Assembly: GCA_021773835.1 (NCBI GenBank)
Contig: JAJFJQ010000035.1
Span: forward strand, 45,781-109,780
Length of the DNA stretch: 64,000 nucleotides
Direction: 5' to 3'
DNA from: Gammaproteobacteria bacterium
GTDB lineage: Bacteria > Pseudomonadota > Gammaproteobacteria > Ga0077536
In this document: piece by piece, positions 1 through 8,356 of the stretch
How positions within the stretch are numbered: the stretch's first letter is position 1
How the letters are laid out: every line of letters begins with the position of its first letter
Notes under the pieces: model-generated
Databases searched by the model: none
What the model was told of the DNA's origin: nothing
The model's input: the letters and a program-made list of their open reading frames with translations, nothing else
Translations under genes and position numbers: made by a program

Positions 1-303
1 ATGATCGTGGACCCCGGTGCCACCGCCGGCGGGCCAGATCGCCGCCATGATATTGAATCGATCGCCGGATCCTCGATGAAGCCGGTAGAGCGTGAAGTCT
101 TGGTGGTCACTGGCGATGCGGTTTGGTGCCGCGCAGCAAAACTGATCCGGCAAGGTTTCTGCGGCTAAAAACCGGGCTAGTAATGGTTCGAGCTGCTGAA
201 CTATCCGTGCTTGCGTGGACTCGCGCGTAACTACGGCGTCCACGTCCGCGGCAAACGCTTCAAGGGTATACGGCTCATGCTCACGGATTGGATTGCTGGC
301 CAT
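1..303 (-). CDS. Cysteine-dioxygenase-like cupin, C-terminal part missing (runs off window)
   Basis: Reading the minus strand from an ATG at 303 gives 101 codons open to the window edge. The visible end reads WPAGGGTGVHDH. The TG(V/I)HDH pattern is the first metal-binding block of the cysteine dioxygenase type I / PCO cupin family, where the two histidines hold iron. A Shine-Dalgarno-like AAAGAGGT lies a few bases upstream of the ATG. The gene is divergent from the Rieske oxygenase that starts near 419. Members oxidise thiols or other small substrates with O2. The substrate here cannot be told, and the third metal ligand lies outside the window. Confidence 0.7.
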   Translation of the reverse strand, partial: MASNPIREHEPYTLEAFAADVDAVVTRESTQARIVQQLEPLLARFLAAETLPDQFCCAAPNRIASDHQDFTLYRLHRGSGDRFNIMAAIWPAGGGTGVHDH

Positions 304-418
304 TATTGCTACCTCTTTGTCGACTGCTGCCCACCTTATCGCACCCCAACCGGATACGGTCAACATGCGCGGATCCCTATTTTGGTATTACAATCACTTG
401 ATGGTCGCCTCCGCTTCA

Positions 419-1567
419 ATGACCGGGCTGGACCGGCTGCTGACGGTGTTCGCCGAGTACCTCCAACTCGACGATACCGATTGCCTGAGCCTGCCTCCTG
501 CTGCCTACTACAACGCTGATTTGTATCAACTCGAGATGGAGACGATCTTTCGGAAGTCGTGGTTGTGTGTTGGTCGTGTCGAGTACCTGCCAAATTCCGG
601 AGACTACATCACCTTTGAATTGCTCGGCGATCTGCTAGTGATCGTTCGCGGTGACGACGGCATTATCCGTGCCTTATCCAGTATCTGCCGACATCGCTTT
701 ATGCCCTTGGTACAGGATTCGGGTAACACGCGACGCTTCACTTGCCCGTATCACTCGTGGACTTATGCCACCGATGGTCGCCTGCTCTCGGCACCATACA
801 TGGAAGGTTCACAACGTTTTGTAAAAGAGCAATGCGGCCTTCCCGAATACCGGCTCGAGACATGGGCTGGGTTCATTTTTGTCAATTTTGATAAAGAAGC
901 GCCTTCGTTGGCAACGCGAATGGCTACCCTTGATGGCTACATCGCGAATTATCGGGTGCCTGAACAAACGGAAATTCTCCACTATGAATCCGTGTGGGAA
1001 GGTAACTGGAAACTTTCGGCTGAGAATTCAATGGAGTACTACCACCACGTTGGACTGCACAAGGACACAGTGCAGGACTACATGCCGGCAAAGAACTCCT
1101 ACACGCCCAAACCGCCAGATGATCTTTCTTTTACGCATATGCGCTGTGGCATGAATGAGGCGTTCAAATCTGGGGGCCACATCATGCATCCCCAAGGTCG
1201 GCTCGATACCTTTACCGAGGAAGATCTAAGTACCGGTTACCTCGTGTATGTGTGGCCCGCGTTCACCATGGCGATGCGCCCCAACGGCAACAACTGGTTA
1301 AGTTTCCATCCGCAGGGGCCCGAGCAGACCGGCATCCTTGGTGGTTATATGGCATCGCCTGACCTGCTTGAAGCCGCCCCGGATATTGGTGAACAGCGCC
1401 GTGAAGTGATTGCACGCGTCAACGAGCAGGACCGACTAGCGACGTCTGAACTGGCCAAGGCGATGCATTCCAGCGAGGCTAAACGTGGGCCGTTGAGCCC
1501 GTTCGAGCAGACTATCGCTCAGTTTTATCGGTGGCTCGCGCGCGAACTCGTTGAGCCGCCTCGCTGA
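419..1567 (+). CDS. Rieske non-heme iron oxygenase, large (alpha) subunit
   Basis: A protein of 382 residues from the ATG at 419. It carries a Rieske [2Fe-2S] site (C90, H92, C109, H112 in CRH and CPYH) and the mononuclear iron site NWKL..EN..EYYHHVGLH (H209 and H214). These are the hallmarks of ring-hydroxylating and related N-demethylating or carnitine-type oxygenases. Such enzymes insert O2 into an organic substrate using electrons from a reductase. No reductase, ferredoxin or small subunit is next to it. The start is uncertain: the frame stays open upstream, with ATGs at 365 and 401. I chose 419 because family members begin about 25 residues before the LPPAAYY block. The substrate is unknown. 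Confidence 0.85.
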   Translation: MTGLDRLLTVFAEYLQLDDTDCLSLPPAAYYNADLYQLEMETIFRKSWLCVGRVEYLPNSGDYITFELLGDLLVIVRGDDGIIRALSSICRHRFMPLVQDSGNTRRFTCPYHSWTYATDGRLLSAPYMEGSQRFVKEQCGLPEYRLETWAGFIFVNFDKEAPSLATRMATLDGYIANYRVPEQTEILHYESVWEGNWKLSAENSMEYYHHVGLHKDTVQDYMPAKNSYTPKPPDDLSFTHMRCGMNEAFKSGGHIMHPQGRLDTFTEEDLSTGYLVYVWPAFTMAMRPNGNNWLSFHPQGPEQTGILGGYMASPDLLEAAPDIGEQRREVIARVNEQDRLATSELAKAMHSSEAKRGPLSPFEQTIAQFYRWLARELVEPPR

Positions 1568-1610
1568 TCGAGCGGAGGGATAGGACGCTCAGCAGGCGCC
1601 ACCCGCCACT

Positions 1611-3083
1611 TTATTGTGCACGTTCGAAATAGCGATCGAGTAGATCCGGATCATCGAAATGGCGGCGCCCCACAAACGCAATCGGGTGATGTCCAAATTG
1701 GCGCATGGCGCCCGCCGATGCAATACCCATTGGCCATAGCAGCCACCGTTCTGCGCGTTCACTACCGGTAATCAAACCGTCGGGATCGAACATGCTTTTA
1801 AATCGATGTTGCGAAATTGGCAGGTTTCTCAGTTCACTGTAATTAACGGTGGACATTTCCAGGTAGGCCGGCGCCACATCGACAACTTCAACGTTGCGGA
1901 TATAGTGCGCGGTCTCGGAGATGTGGATCACGGTATAGGCGCCTTCTTTGCGCTCAAGCTTCTGCGGTATCCACAGCGGTTCCTCGAGCCCAGATCGCTT
2001 TTCTCTCGATTGTAGTACCGTCGTTGGTAGGGCCATGTAATAGCAACCACAATTGTGCATCGCGTCGGCAAGAAGGACGTTGCCTGTGGTGTCCAAGGTA
2101 ACGCGCCAGGTTATCCCGTCGAGCTCACCACCAAGAATGTCGAATGCCCCTGTTTTCGGTCGTGCGGAAAACCAGACGGTGTAATTGAGTTGGGCCAGTA
2201 CGTCGCCGCCAAATCTTGTGAAGCTCAAGTGCGTATAGACCGATGGAGTGTGCGTGTCGATAGTAAGTCGGTCGTTTTCGTAGGCGACGGTGCCGATACG
2301 ATCGTCGGGTGTTCGAGTGCTAACGAGCCAGATCGGACTGTGGCGTACAAACAATGCATCCAGCTCGTCTGATTCGATGACGGGAATGCCTAACGCATCT
2401 CGTGCTAGGACCGTCTCGCCATCGGCGTCCGTATCGCCATTGACTATCCCGTACGCAATTCGTTTTGAACTTGTGACGGTGCTTGGCGGATCATTGGAGA
2501 AATGGCGGCCTTCGTTCGCGTGCAAGCGACGCACGCCGCGCAGCACGAACAATGATGTCACGGGGTAGATTCCCAGGGTGCGGGCCCAAAGCTGATAGCT
2601 ATCGGGTACCACAGCTTGATCCCTGATCTCGGCCAAACGCGCGGGGTTCGATAGCACGGTTTCGATCAGCAGGTTTCTGCAGCGCGCCAGTTCATCCATC
2701 GTCTGACGGGTTGGTCGCTTTCCTGCTGGTAGGTTTTTGATTTCGATTTGTCGGGCTTCTAGATCGAGCTGTGAAAGGTGTGTGAGCCAGGTTTCCTGTT
2801 TCGAAGCAGTATCCAGCTCGTCGCGCAGCGACGACAGAAATCGGTTCGAACGCAGAAAAGGAAACGCATGGACTTGGCGAGCCTGGGCATCGCGCACACC
2901 GGCGTGTTTGATCAGCGCATCGTTCTCCTCGTAAGCTGCATGGCAATCGGCGTATTCTGGGGTCTCGATTGCAACTCGGTTCCGCTCGATGGGAACCAGC
3001 GTGCAACCAGTGGAAAGTGTTGCAAGCCCTAACAAAATTGCTGGCAGTTTCAACGAGCTGAGCAGCGCATTGGATATCAGCAT
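1611..3083 (-). CDS. Large predicted lipoprotein of unknown function
   Basis: About 490 residues with an N-terminal hydrophobic stretch ending in a lipobox (LATLSTGC), so it is probably exported and lipid-anchored. The start at 3083 gives a normal-length signal sequence. An ATG at 3125 would add 14 residues. I recognise no domain. The centre is rich in beta-prone segments (for example YTVWFSARPKTGAFD and ITWRVTLDTTGNVLL), and pairs of cysteines occur (ADCHAAY, MHNCGCYY). It is convergent with the Rieske gene on its left and divergent from the phosphotransferase on its right. It could be an envelope-anchored binding or enzyme domain; function cannot be inferred. Confidence 0.7.
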   Translation of the reverse strand: MLISNALLSSLKLPAILLGLATLSTGCTLVPIERNRVAIETPEYADCHAAYEENDALIKHAGVRDAQARQVHAFPFLRSNRFLSSLRDELDTASKQETWLTHLSQLDLEARQIEIKNLPAGKRPTRQTMDELARCRNLLIETVLSNPARLAEIRDQAVVPDSYQLWARTLGIYPVTSLFVLRGVRRLHANEGRHFSNDPPSTVTSSKRIAYGIVNGDTDADGETVLARDALGIPVIESDELDALFVRHSPIWLVSTRTPDDRIGTVAYENDRLTIDTHTPSVYTHLSFTRFGGDVLAQLNYTVWFSARPKTGAFDILGGELDGITWRVTLDTTGNVLLADAMHNCGCYYMALPTTVLQSREKRSGLEEPLWIPQKLERKEGAYTVIHISETAHYIRNVEVVDVAPAYLEMSTVNYSELRNLPISQHRFKSMFDPDGLITGSERAERWLLWPMGIASAGAMRQFGHHPIAFVGRRHFDDPDLLDRYFERAQ

Positions 3084-3234
3084 TTCTTCGCGCAATAATT
3101 TCGTAATGTCGACCCAATCATTCAATCGAGTTTAAACCCTTTACAGTTCCGCGCGAGGACTCAAAGCCGGCCTATGAGATGCTGCTGCTCATCTTGAAAC
3201 GTGCCTCGTTTGCTAAATTTTCGGAGACACCTTA

Positions 3235-4290
3235 GTGCGTACCGATAGCGATACGATCCCGCCACGAATACTAGAGGCATATGGACTCGAACTCCAAGCC
3301 GCTCGGCGTGCGACTAGTGGGCTTATTCATCAAACGTGGATCATTGAGACGCAATCGGCTGAGCGTTATGTCTTGCAGCAACTGCATCGGATGATTCCAC
3401 CCGAGGTCAACGAGCGCATTCGGGTGGTGACCGAGCACCTGCGTGAACTAGGGCAATGTACGCCGCTTTTGGTGCCGACAGTACAGGGCGAGCATTTCGT
3501 GCAAATTGGTGATGACAGTTGGCGTGTGCTGACTTATGTACCTGGAACTAGTTTCGACACAATGCCGGACTTCGCGCATGCCTGTGAAGCTGGGCGCTTG
3601 CTGGCCCGCTTTCACGCCGCTGGTGTTAATTGGGGCGCGCTCGAAACCTTACCCGTGTCCACGACACACAATCTTGCGCGACATCTCGAGCTGTTGCGCG
3701 CTGCGTTAAAAAGTGAATCTCAACATGGTGACCACCGACAAATAGCGATGCTGGCGGAAGAGATATTTGGCCTTGTGAAAACATTGCCGGCAACTACCGC
3801 CAATCCACCGCGTCTGGTGCATGGAGATCCAAAGCTCTCGAATATTTTATTCGGCGATAACGGTGCGGCTATCTGTCTGGTTGATCTTGATACGGTTGGG
3901 TTGATGGATTTAGTTTGGGAACTTGGCGATGCGTTTCGATCCTGGTGTAACCCAGCCGGTGAAGATACGGAAAATGCCGCCTTTTCCCTCGATATCTTTG
4001 AACATGCAATATCTGGATACGCCGAACTTGGGCATCGGTTTATCAACCCCCAAGAGCTTGCTGGTATCGTCCCGGGGACTATTACAATTTATATTGAATT
4101 GGCCGCGCGATTTTGTGCTGATGCGTTGCTCGAGCGATATTTTGCGTGGGACTCAGCGCGATTTCCATCGCGTACCGCGCACAATTTTATTCGTGCACAA
4201 GGCCAGCTGAATGCGGCAAAAGATCTAATAGCCAAGCGCCTGGCGGCTGATCGCATCGTTGGGCGCGTGTTTGGCACAGTGAGGAATTGA
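3235..4290 (+). CDS. Aminoglycoside-phosphotransferase-fold kinase
   Basis: 351 residues from a GTG start with GGAG about ten bases upstream. The catalytic loop HGDPKLSN (H196 to N203) and the following LVDLDTVG metal-binding aspartates are those of the APH / choline kinase / homoserine kinase II fold. These transfer phosphate from ATP to a small-molecule hydroxyl. The N-terminal SGLIHQTWI resembles the nucleotide-binding loop of N-acetylhexosamine 1-kinases, so a sugar substrate is possible but unproven. Its stop codon overlaps the start of the next lipoprotein gene by one base, so the two are likely co-transcribed. Resistance activity is not implied by the fold. Confidence 0.8.
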   Translation: MRTDSDTIPPRILEAYGLELQAARRATSGLIHQTWIIETQSAERYVLQQLHRMIPPEVNERIRVVTEHLRELGQCTPLLVPTVQGEHFVQIGDDSWRVLTYVPGTSFDTMPDFAHACEAGRLLARFHAAGVNWGALETLPVSTTHNLARHLELLRAALKSESQHGDHRQIAMLAEEIFGLVKTLPATTANPPRLVHGDPKLSNILFGDNGAAICLVDLDTVGLMDLVWELGDAFRSWCNPAGEDTENAAFSLDIFEHAISGYAELGHRFINPQELAGIVPGTITIYIELAARFCADALLERYFAWDSARFPSRTAHNFIRAQGQLNAAKDLIAKRLAADRIVGRVFGTVRN

Positions 4291-4739
4291 TGCCAGGCAT
4301 CGACTCAGTGTCCGTAGGTTCCAGGCGGTGGGCACATCAGGTCAAAACTTGGTGCCGAGCGGTGCCGCTCGCACTTGTGGCCTCCTGCATGCTTTGTGCC
4401 TGTTCAACTGTCAATACCTACACGGCGAATGGGAAGCCGATCCGTATGACCCGCGAAGAGTTTGGCGAATATGTCGAGGCAACTTTTCGATATCACAATC
4501 GAGTTGTTAGCGAGTTGATCACGGTGTTTAGCATGAGCGACGAGGATATTCCGTTCCCGCAGGCATTGATTCGAGCCGAAGAAGACATGACTGCACGCTG
4601 CCAACCCATCAACGAAATGGTATCGGCTATGATCGAGGGACGCGAGCAATCGTTGTGGACGAAGCTTCAACTATTGAACAGCACGCCACTGTGTGAGGCG
4701 GCGACGCAACAGGTGGAACAACTGATACCGAGTATCTAA
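4290..4739 (+). CDS. Small predicted lipoprotein, unknown function
   Basis: 149 residues from the ATG at 4290, which overlaps the TGA of the kinase gene (a TTG one codon earlier also fits). A GAGG sits just upstream. The N-terminus is basic, then hydrophobic, ending in a lipobox (MLCAC), predicting a lipid-anchored envelope protein. The mature part is mostly helical and polar, with a paired-helix look and no known motif. Two cysteines remain (ARCQPIN and TPLCEAA). The tight coupling to the kinase suggests a shared process, but no function can be assigned. Confidence 0.65.
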   Translation: MPGIDSVSVGSRRWAHQVKTWCRAVPLALVASCMLCACSTVNTYTANGKPIRMTREEFGEYVEATFRYHNRVVSELITVFSMSDEDIPFPQALIRAEEDMTARCQPINEMVSAMIEGREQSLWTKLQLLNSTPLCEAATQQVEQLIPSI

Positions 4740-4793
4740 GGTTGGCCAAACCGACGACTGGACGACATGCGAGCTCCGGTCGACTGGAAATGC

Positions 4794-5912
4794 TTAACCC
4801 GCTTGTCGATTTGTGGCGAAGCCAACAGAAGAGCCGAGTATTGCCGCCGGTGCCTTCATGCTCTCCTGCCACAATAACGATTCCATCATGATATGCAGCG
4901 GTTGATCCTGCACCGTCAACTCGTACACAGGTTCGTCGTAGGACGCATGATTATGTACCGCCCAGCCAGGCGCGGAGACCATGAGATCGCCGGCTCGCCA
5001 CTCATAGCGCTTTCCTTCTACAACGCTATAGCCGGAACCGCGAAAATAATAGTTGATCGCTGAAGAGACATGGCGGTGTGGGCGGTCGATGATCTCGGGT
5101 GGCCGGATTGTCATGGTGGCGAAGAAACTCGGGGTGGTCCCATTGGAGCGGCCGGTCATCGGGTTATACATCAGGTATAGACGCCGTCCGATGTATTGCT
5201 TACCTAAGGCCGCCAATTTGTCGATATTCTCTTGGACCACAGCCCATGGCCAATGCAAGGCTTTTGACTCGACACTGGGGGGTGAGATCAGTGTTTCGTA
5301 CGGCATCAATAAGGCGCCGTCATCGTCGATGGGGAAGGTACCGTACGGGCTATTGCCGCGATTTGATGTCGGCTCTGGTGCATCGACTACGGTAACCTCC
5401 GCGCCGAGCGGCGGATTTTCTTCCACCAGATGGACTTTTAACATTTCAAGTAATGGTGCGTTTGAATAGGTAAAGCGCACATGCAGGTCGTCGCTGTCGT
5501 TGACATGGCGGTATGGGATAAATGACGGGTGATTCCACACATCGTATTGATTGAAGTGGATCTGTTTACCCGACACGATGGTTGCGCCGCGGCCACGGAT
5601 GCAGAAATTCACCTGTGTCGAGTTGTGCCGGATCGGTGTCGTCTCTTCACGCGGTAATAACACTTCCATGGTCAGGCGCACGCCGGGGTTTAATCCCGGT
5701 GTGTCCGGATTCGCACTCGGATGGACAAACTGCACCTGGCGCCTACCGTTCGCGGGCCGCGGCAGGTCTGCCAGTCGTTCGATCTCGAGATCGATCGTCT
5801 CCCGCGTGATCAACACAGGCGGCCAGTCCTGGGCCGGCTTGGCCGCATCCGGTGACGGCGCTGTGTTCTCCGAACCGCTTTGATCGAGAACGAGTGCAGT
5901 TGTTTCCGCCAT
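4794..5912 (-). CDS. Gentisate 1,2-dioxygenase-like bicupin
   Basis: 372 residues with two cupin folds, as in gentisate and 1-hydroxy-2-naphthoate dioxygenases, which cleave the aromatic ring next to the carboxyl group using Fe(II) and O2. The first cupin (about residues 75-155) has IRHNSTQVNF where a metal-binding HxH pair would be expected. The second cupin (about 265-350) has RPHRHVSSAINYY and a later HNH, a complete-looking metal site. In classical gentisate dioxygenases the iron sits in the N-terminal cupin, so activity or substrate may differ here. The gene is divergent from the Rieske large subunit at 6027, which resembles salicylate-type hydroxylases, and this fits a salicylate-to-gentisate style route. 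Confidence 0.75.
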   Translation of the reverse strand: MAETTALVLDQSGSENTAPSPDAAKPAQDWPPVLITRETIDLEIERLADLPRPANGRRQVQFVHPSANPDTPGLNPGVRLTMEVLLPREETTPIRHNSTQVNFCIRGRGATIVSGKQIHFNQYDVWNHPSFIPYRHVNDSDDLHVRFTYSNAPLLEMLKVHLVEENPPLGAEVTVVDAPEPTSNRGNSPYGTFPIDDDGALLMPYETLISPPSVESKALHWPWAVVQENIDKLAALGKQYIGRRLYLMYNPMTGRSNGTTPSFFATMTIRPPEIIDRPHRHVSSAINYYFRGSGYSVVEGKRYEWRAGDLMVSAPGWAVHNHASYDEPVYELTVQDQPLHIMMESLLWQESMKAPAAILGSSVGFATNRQAG

Positions 5913-5959
5913 GTGCCTATGTCTCCGTGCAAGAAAGGGCGTGGATCGACAAAAATACT

Positions 5960-5987
5960 TTGTTTCCTAAGTAAAATAACATATGCT
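5960..5987 (+). promoter_or_regulatory. Candidate promoter with overlapping MarR-like dyad
   Basis: In the divergent gap between the bicupin and the Rieske gene, TTTCCTAAGTAAA (5963-5975) is an imperfect 13-bp inverted repeat. It overlaps a possible sigma70 promoter, TTGTTT at 5960 and TATGCT at 5982 with a 16-bp spacer. The size suits a MarR-family operator, and a marR gene lies in the same operon. Assignment is inference from position and symmetry only. Confidence 0.35.
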
Positions 5988-6026
5988 CGGCCCAATGTGG
6001 ACCTCTAAATCGAGTCGATTTTGCAC

Positions 6027-7265
6027 ATGAATAAGCGCGCAACAGAGGCGTCACGTCTGTGGCCAGACGCCGGCAACTCGCAGATCCCCTATTGGATCTA
6101 TTCCGATCCCGATATCTTCGACAAGGAGATGGAACGCATATTTTGTGGGTCGAGTTGGGCCTATGTCGGATTAGCCGCCGAGTTGCCGGAGCCCGGCAGC
6201 TTCCTAACAACGAATATTGGCGACCGCCCGGTCGTTATCTGCCGAAACCGCGAGGGCGATCTGCGTGGCTTCGTCAATCGCTGTGCACACCGTGGCGTAA
6301 AATTCTGCCGGCATCGCTCGGGTCAAACCAATCGATTCACTTGTCCCTATCATCAATGGACTTACGATCTCAATGGCGACCTAAAAGGCGTGCCATTCAT
6401 GCGTGGTGTAAATGGCCAAGGTGGCATGCCGGCAGATTTTGATCCGGCTGCGAATGGCTTGCAGCAACTCAAGGTGATCGCCCACAACGGTGTTTTATTC
6501 GCGTCGTTTGACCTCGACATGACGGATTTTACGAGCTACTTAGGTGAGTCAAATCGTTACTATTTCGAGCGCGTTTTCGACGGCCGCGAGCTACGCTTAC
6601 TTGGTCATTCGCGCCAGCTCATCCGCGGCAACTGGAAGCTAATGTTTGAGAACATCAAGGATCCCTATCACGCGTCATTACTACACGTCTTTTTAGTCAC
6701 CTTCGGGTTATTTCGCGCCGATCAACAAGCGCAAGTGAAGATGGACGCCAGCGGTGGTCATGGATTGTTGATCTCACGCAAAGGCGAGCAAAAAGCGAGT
6801 GAAGCGACGCAAGATATCGCGAATTTGCGCGAAGACTTTAAACTCAAAGACCCCCGCTTACTTGATCCAGTGAAAGAATTTAAAGATTCGGCGACGGTCG
6901 TAATGCAGACACTATGGCCGAACCTTATTATCCAACAGCAATCGAATACTATCGCGATGCGTCAGGTACAACCCCGCGATCCATCTTCGTTTATCCTCGC
7001 CTGGACATTTTTTGGCTATGCCGATGATGACGAAGCAATGACGACTCGACGCCTACGCCAAGCAAACCTCATGAGCGCCTCCGGACTCGTGTCATGCGAT
7101 GACAGCGAGGTGATCAAGCTCGCGCAAGACGGAATCAATAGTGATGTTGATGGGCACGCGCTGCTCGAAATGGGCGGTCGCGACACGGAAGATACCGAGC
7201 ACATGGTGACGGAAACGGCGATCCGCGCGTTTTATAAACATTATCGAGCGGTGATGGAGCTGTAA
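6027..7265 (+). CDS. Ring-hydroxylating dioxygenase, large (alpha) subunit
   Basis: 412 residues from the ATG at 6027 (a TTG two codons earlier also fits). The Rieske cluster ligands C86, H88, C106 and H109 are present (NRCAHRG and CPYHQWTY). The catalytic iron site NWKLMFENIKDPYHASLLH supplies H215 and H220, with D212 as the electron bridge. The DPYH form resembles anthranilate and salicylate 5-hydroxylase large subunits. It starts an apparent operon with the small subunit, marR, SDR and TRAP genes, all on the same strand. The product of its action may feed the neighbouring bicupin. No electron transfer partner is visible, so it must come from elsewhere. Confidence 0.9.
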   Translation: MNKRATEASRLWPDAGNSQIPYWIYSDPDIFDKEMERIFCGSSWAYVGLAAELPEPGSFLTTNIGDRPVVICRNREGDLRGFVNRCAHRGVKFCRHRSGQTNRFTCPYHQWTYDLNGDLKGVPFMRGVNGQGGMPADFDPAANGLQQLKVIAHNGVLFASFDLDMTDFTSYLGESNRYYFERVFDGRELRLLGHSRQLIRGNWKLMFENIKDPYHASLLHVFLVTFGLFRADQQAQVKMDASGGHGLLISRKGEQKASEATQDIANLREDFKLKDPRLLDPVKEFKDSATVVMQTLWPNLIIQQQSNTIAMRQVQPRDPSSFILAWTFFGYADDDEAMTTRRLRQANLMSASGLVSCDDSEVIKLAQDGINSDVDGHALLEMGGRDTEDTEHMVTETAIRAFYKHYRAVMEL

Positions 7266-7269
7266 TTAG

Positions 7270-7752
7270 GTGTCGGCTTCGCGCGCGGAACTGTTCTACG
7301 AACTGTATGATTTCTACGCCCGTTACACCGAGGCGCTCGACGACGGCCCGCTTGAGCGCTGGCCGGAGTTTTTTAGCGAAGATTGCATGTATCAAATCAT
7401 TCCGCGTGACAATTACGATAGGGATCTTCCGGTGGCGATCATGCGTTGTGAAAGTCGTGACATGATCCGAGATCGAGTCACTGCGGTGAACGAGACCATG
7501 ATGTATGAGCCACGCTACTTGCGTCATCACACGACTGACATTCGCATTGAAGAAACGCCCGGCCCGGACATTACCGTGCGGGCGAATTTCTCTGTTATCG
7601 AGACGTTACCAGATGAATTGCCACGTATTTTAATGTCTGGGCGCTACCTTGATCGGATCGTACGATCGGATGACCTCGGCTTGCAGTTTAAGGAAAAACT
7701 GTGTGTTTTCGATTCGGTCTTGGTGCCGAACTCGATCGTGTTTCCGGTCTAA
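7270..7752 (+). CDS. Ring-hydroxylating dioxygenase, small (beta) subunit
   Basis: 160 residues from a GTG start, five bases after the large subunit. The NTF2/SnoaL-like cone fold of dioxygenase beta subunits is recognisable from the opening (YELYDFYARYTEALDDGPLE, then W..F). The conserved late pattern with SGRYLDRIV and a phenylalanine-rich end is also there. Beta subunits have a structural role in the alpha3-beta3 hexamer and help shape substrate range. The stop TAA abuts the ATG of marR, so the genes are translated from one transcript. Confidence 0.88.
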   Translation: MSASRAELFYELYDFYARYTEALDDGPLERWPEFFSEDCMYQIIPRDNYDRDLPVAIMRCESRDMIRDRVTAVNETMMYEPRYLRHHTTDIRIEETPGPDITVRANFSVIETLPDELPRILMSGRYLDRIVRSDDLGLQFKEKLCVFDSVLVPNSIVFPV

Positions 7753-8238
7753 ATGACGAGTAATTCCGGCAGCGTCGCGGCTAACGAGCTGCCTAATACG
7801 ATCGATTTTCCGCTCGAGGCAAGTATCGGCGCATTGATACGTTTTACCCACCGCGCCTTTGCGGAGGACCTGCAGGCCCATTTGCTGAAACACCGGGTGA
7901 ATGTTGGGATGTGGTATTTGCTGCGTGCCTTGTGGGAGGAGGACGGACTGACGCAGCGTGAGCTTAGTCGCTTAATCGGCGTCACCGAGCCGACGGCCTT
8001 GCAACAGCTGCGGAAAATGGAAGCCGACGGCTTGATCGAACGACGGCCATCACAGCGCGACCGTCGTAAGGTGCATATTTTTCTTACTCGCGAAGGACGC
8101 TCGTTGCGACGCAAGTTGATGCCGTACGCGATGGAGGTTAATGCCGCCGCTTTGGAAGGCTTGGACCCGCGCGAAGTCCGGCAGCTGCACGAGACCTTGC
8201 GCAAGGTAAGAGATAACTTACAACGGCGTAACCCATAG
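7753..8238 (+). CDS. MarR family transcriptional regulator
   Basis: 161 residues. The winged helix-turn-helix spans about residues 50-110 (LTQRELSRLIGVTEPTALQQ, then DGLIERRPSQRDRRKVHIFLT), with the typical DxR wing. MarR proteins bind short palindromes as dimers and usually release DNA when an aromatic acid binds. Its place directly after the dioxygenase subunits suggests it controls this cluster. The dyad at 5963-5975 is the best local operator candidate. It begins at the base after the small subunit stop codon. Confidence 0.9.
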   Translation: MTSNSGSVAANELPNTIDFPLEASIGALIRFTHRAFAEDLQAHLLKHRVNVGMWYLLRALWEEDGLTQRELSRLIGVTEPTALQQLRKMEADGLIERRPSQRDRRKVHIFLTREGRSLRRKLMPYAMEVNAAALEGLDPREVRQLHETLRKVRDNLQRRNP

Positions 8239-8356
8239 AGCGGGCTCCAGTAGTCCAACATTAACAAGACCAGCCGGCGCGAAATAACGATATTCAACAT
8301 ACAAACCTACAATGGGTGCTTCGATCCAGTACCCGTTTGATGAGGAGGAGAACGTT

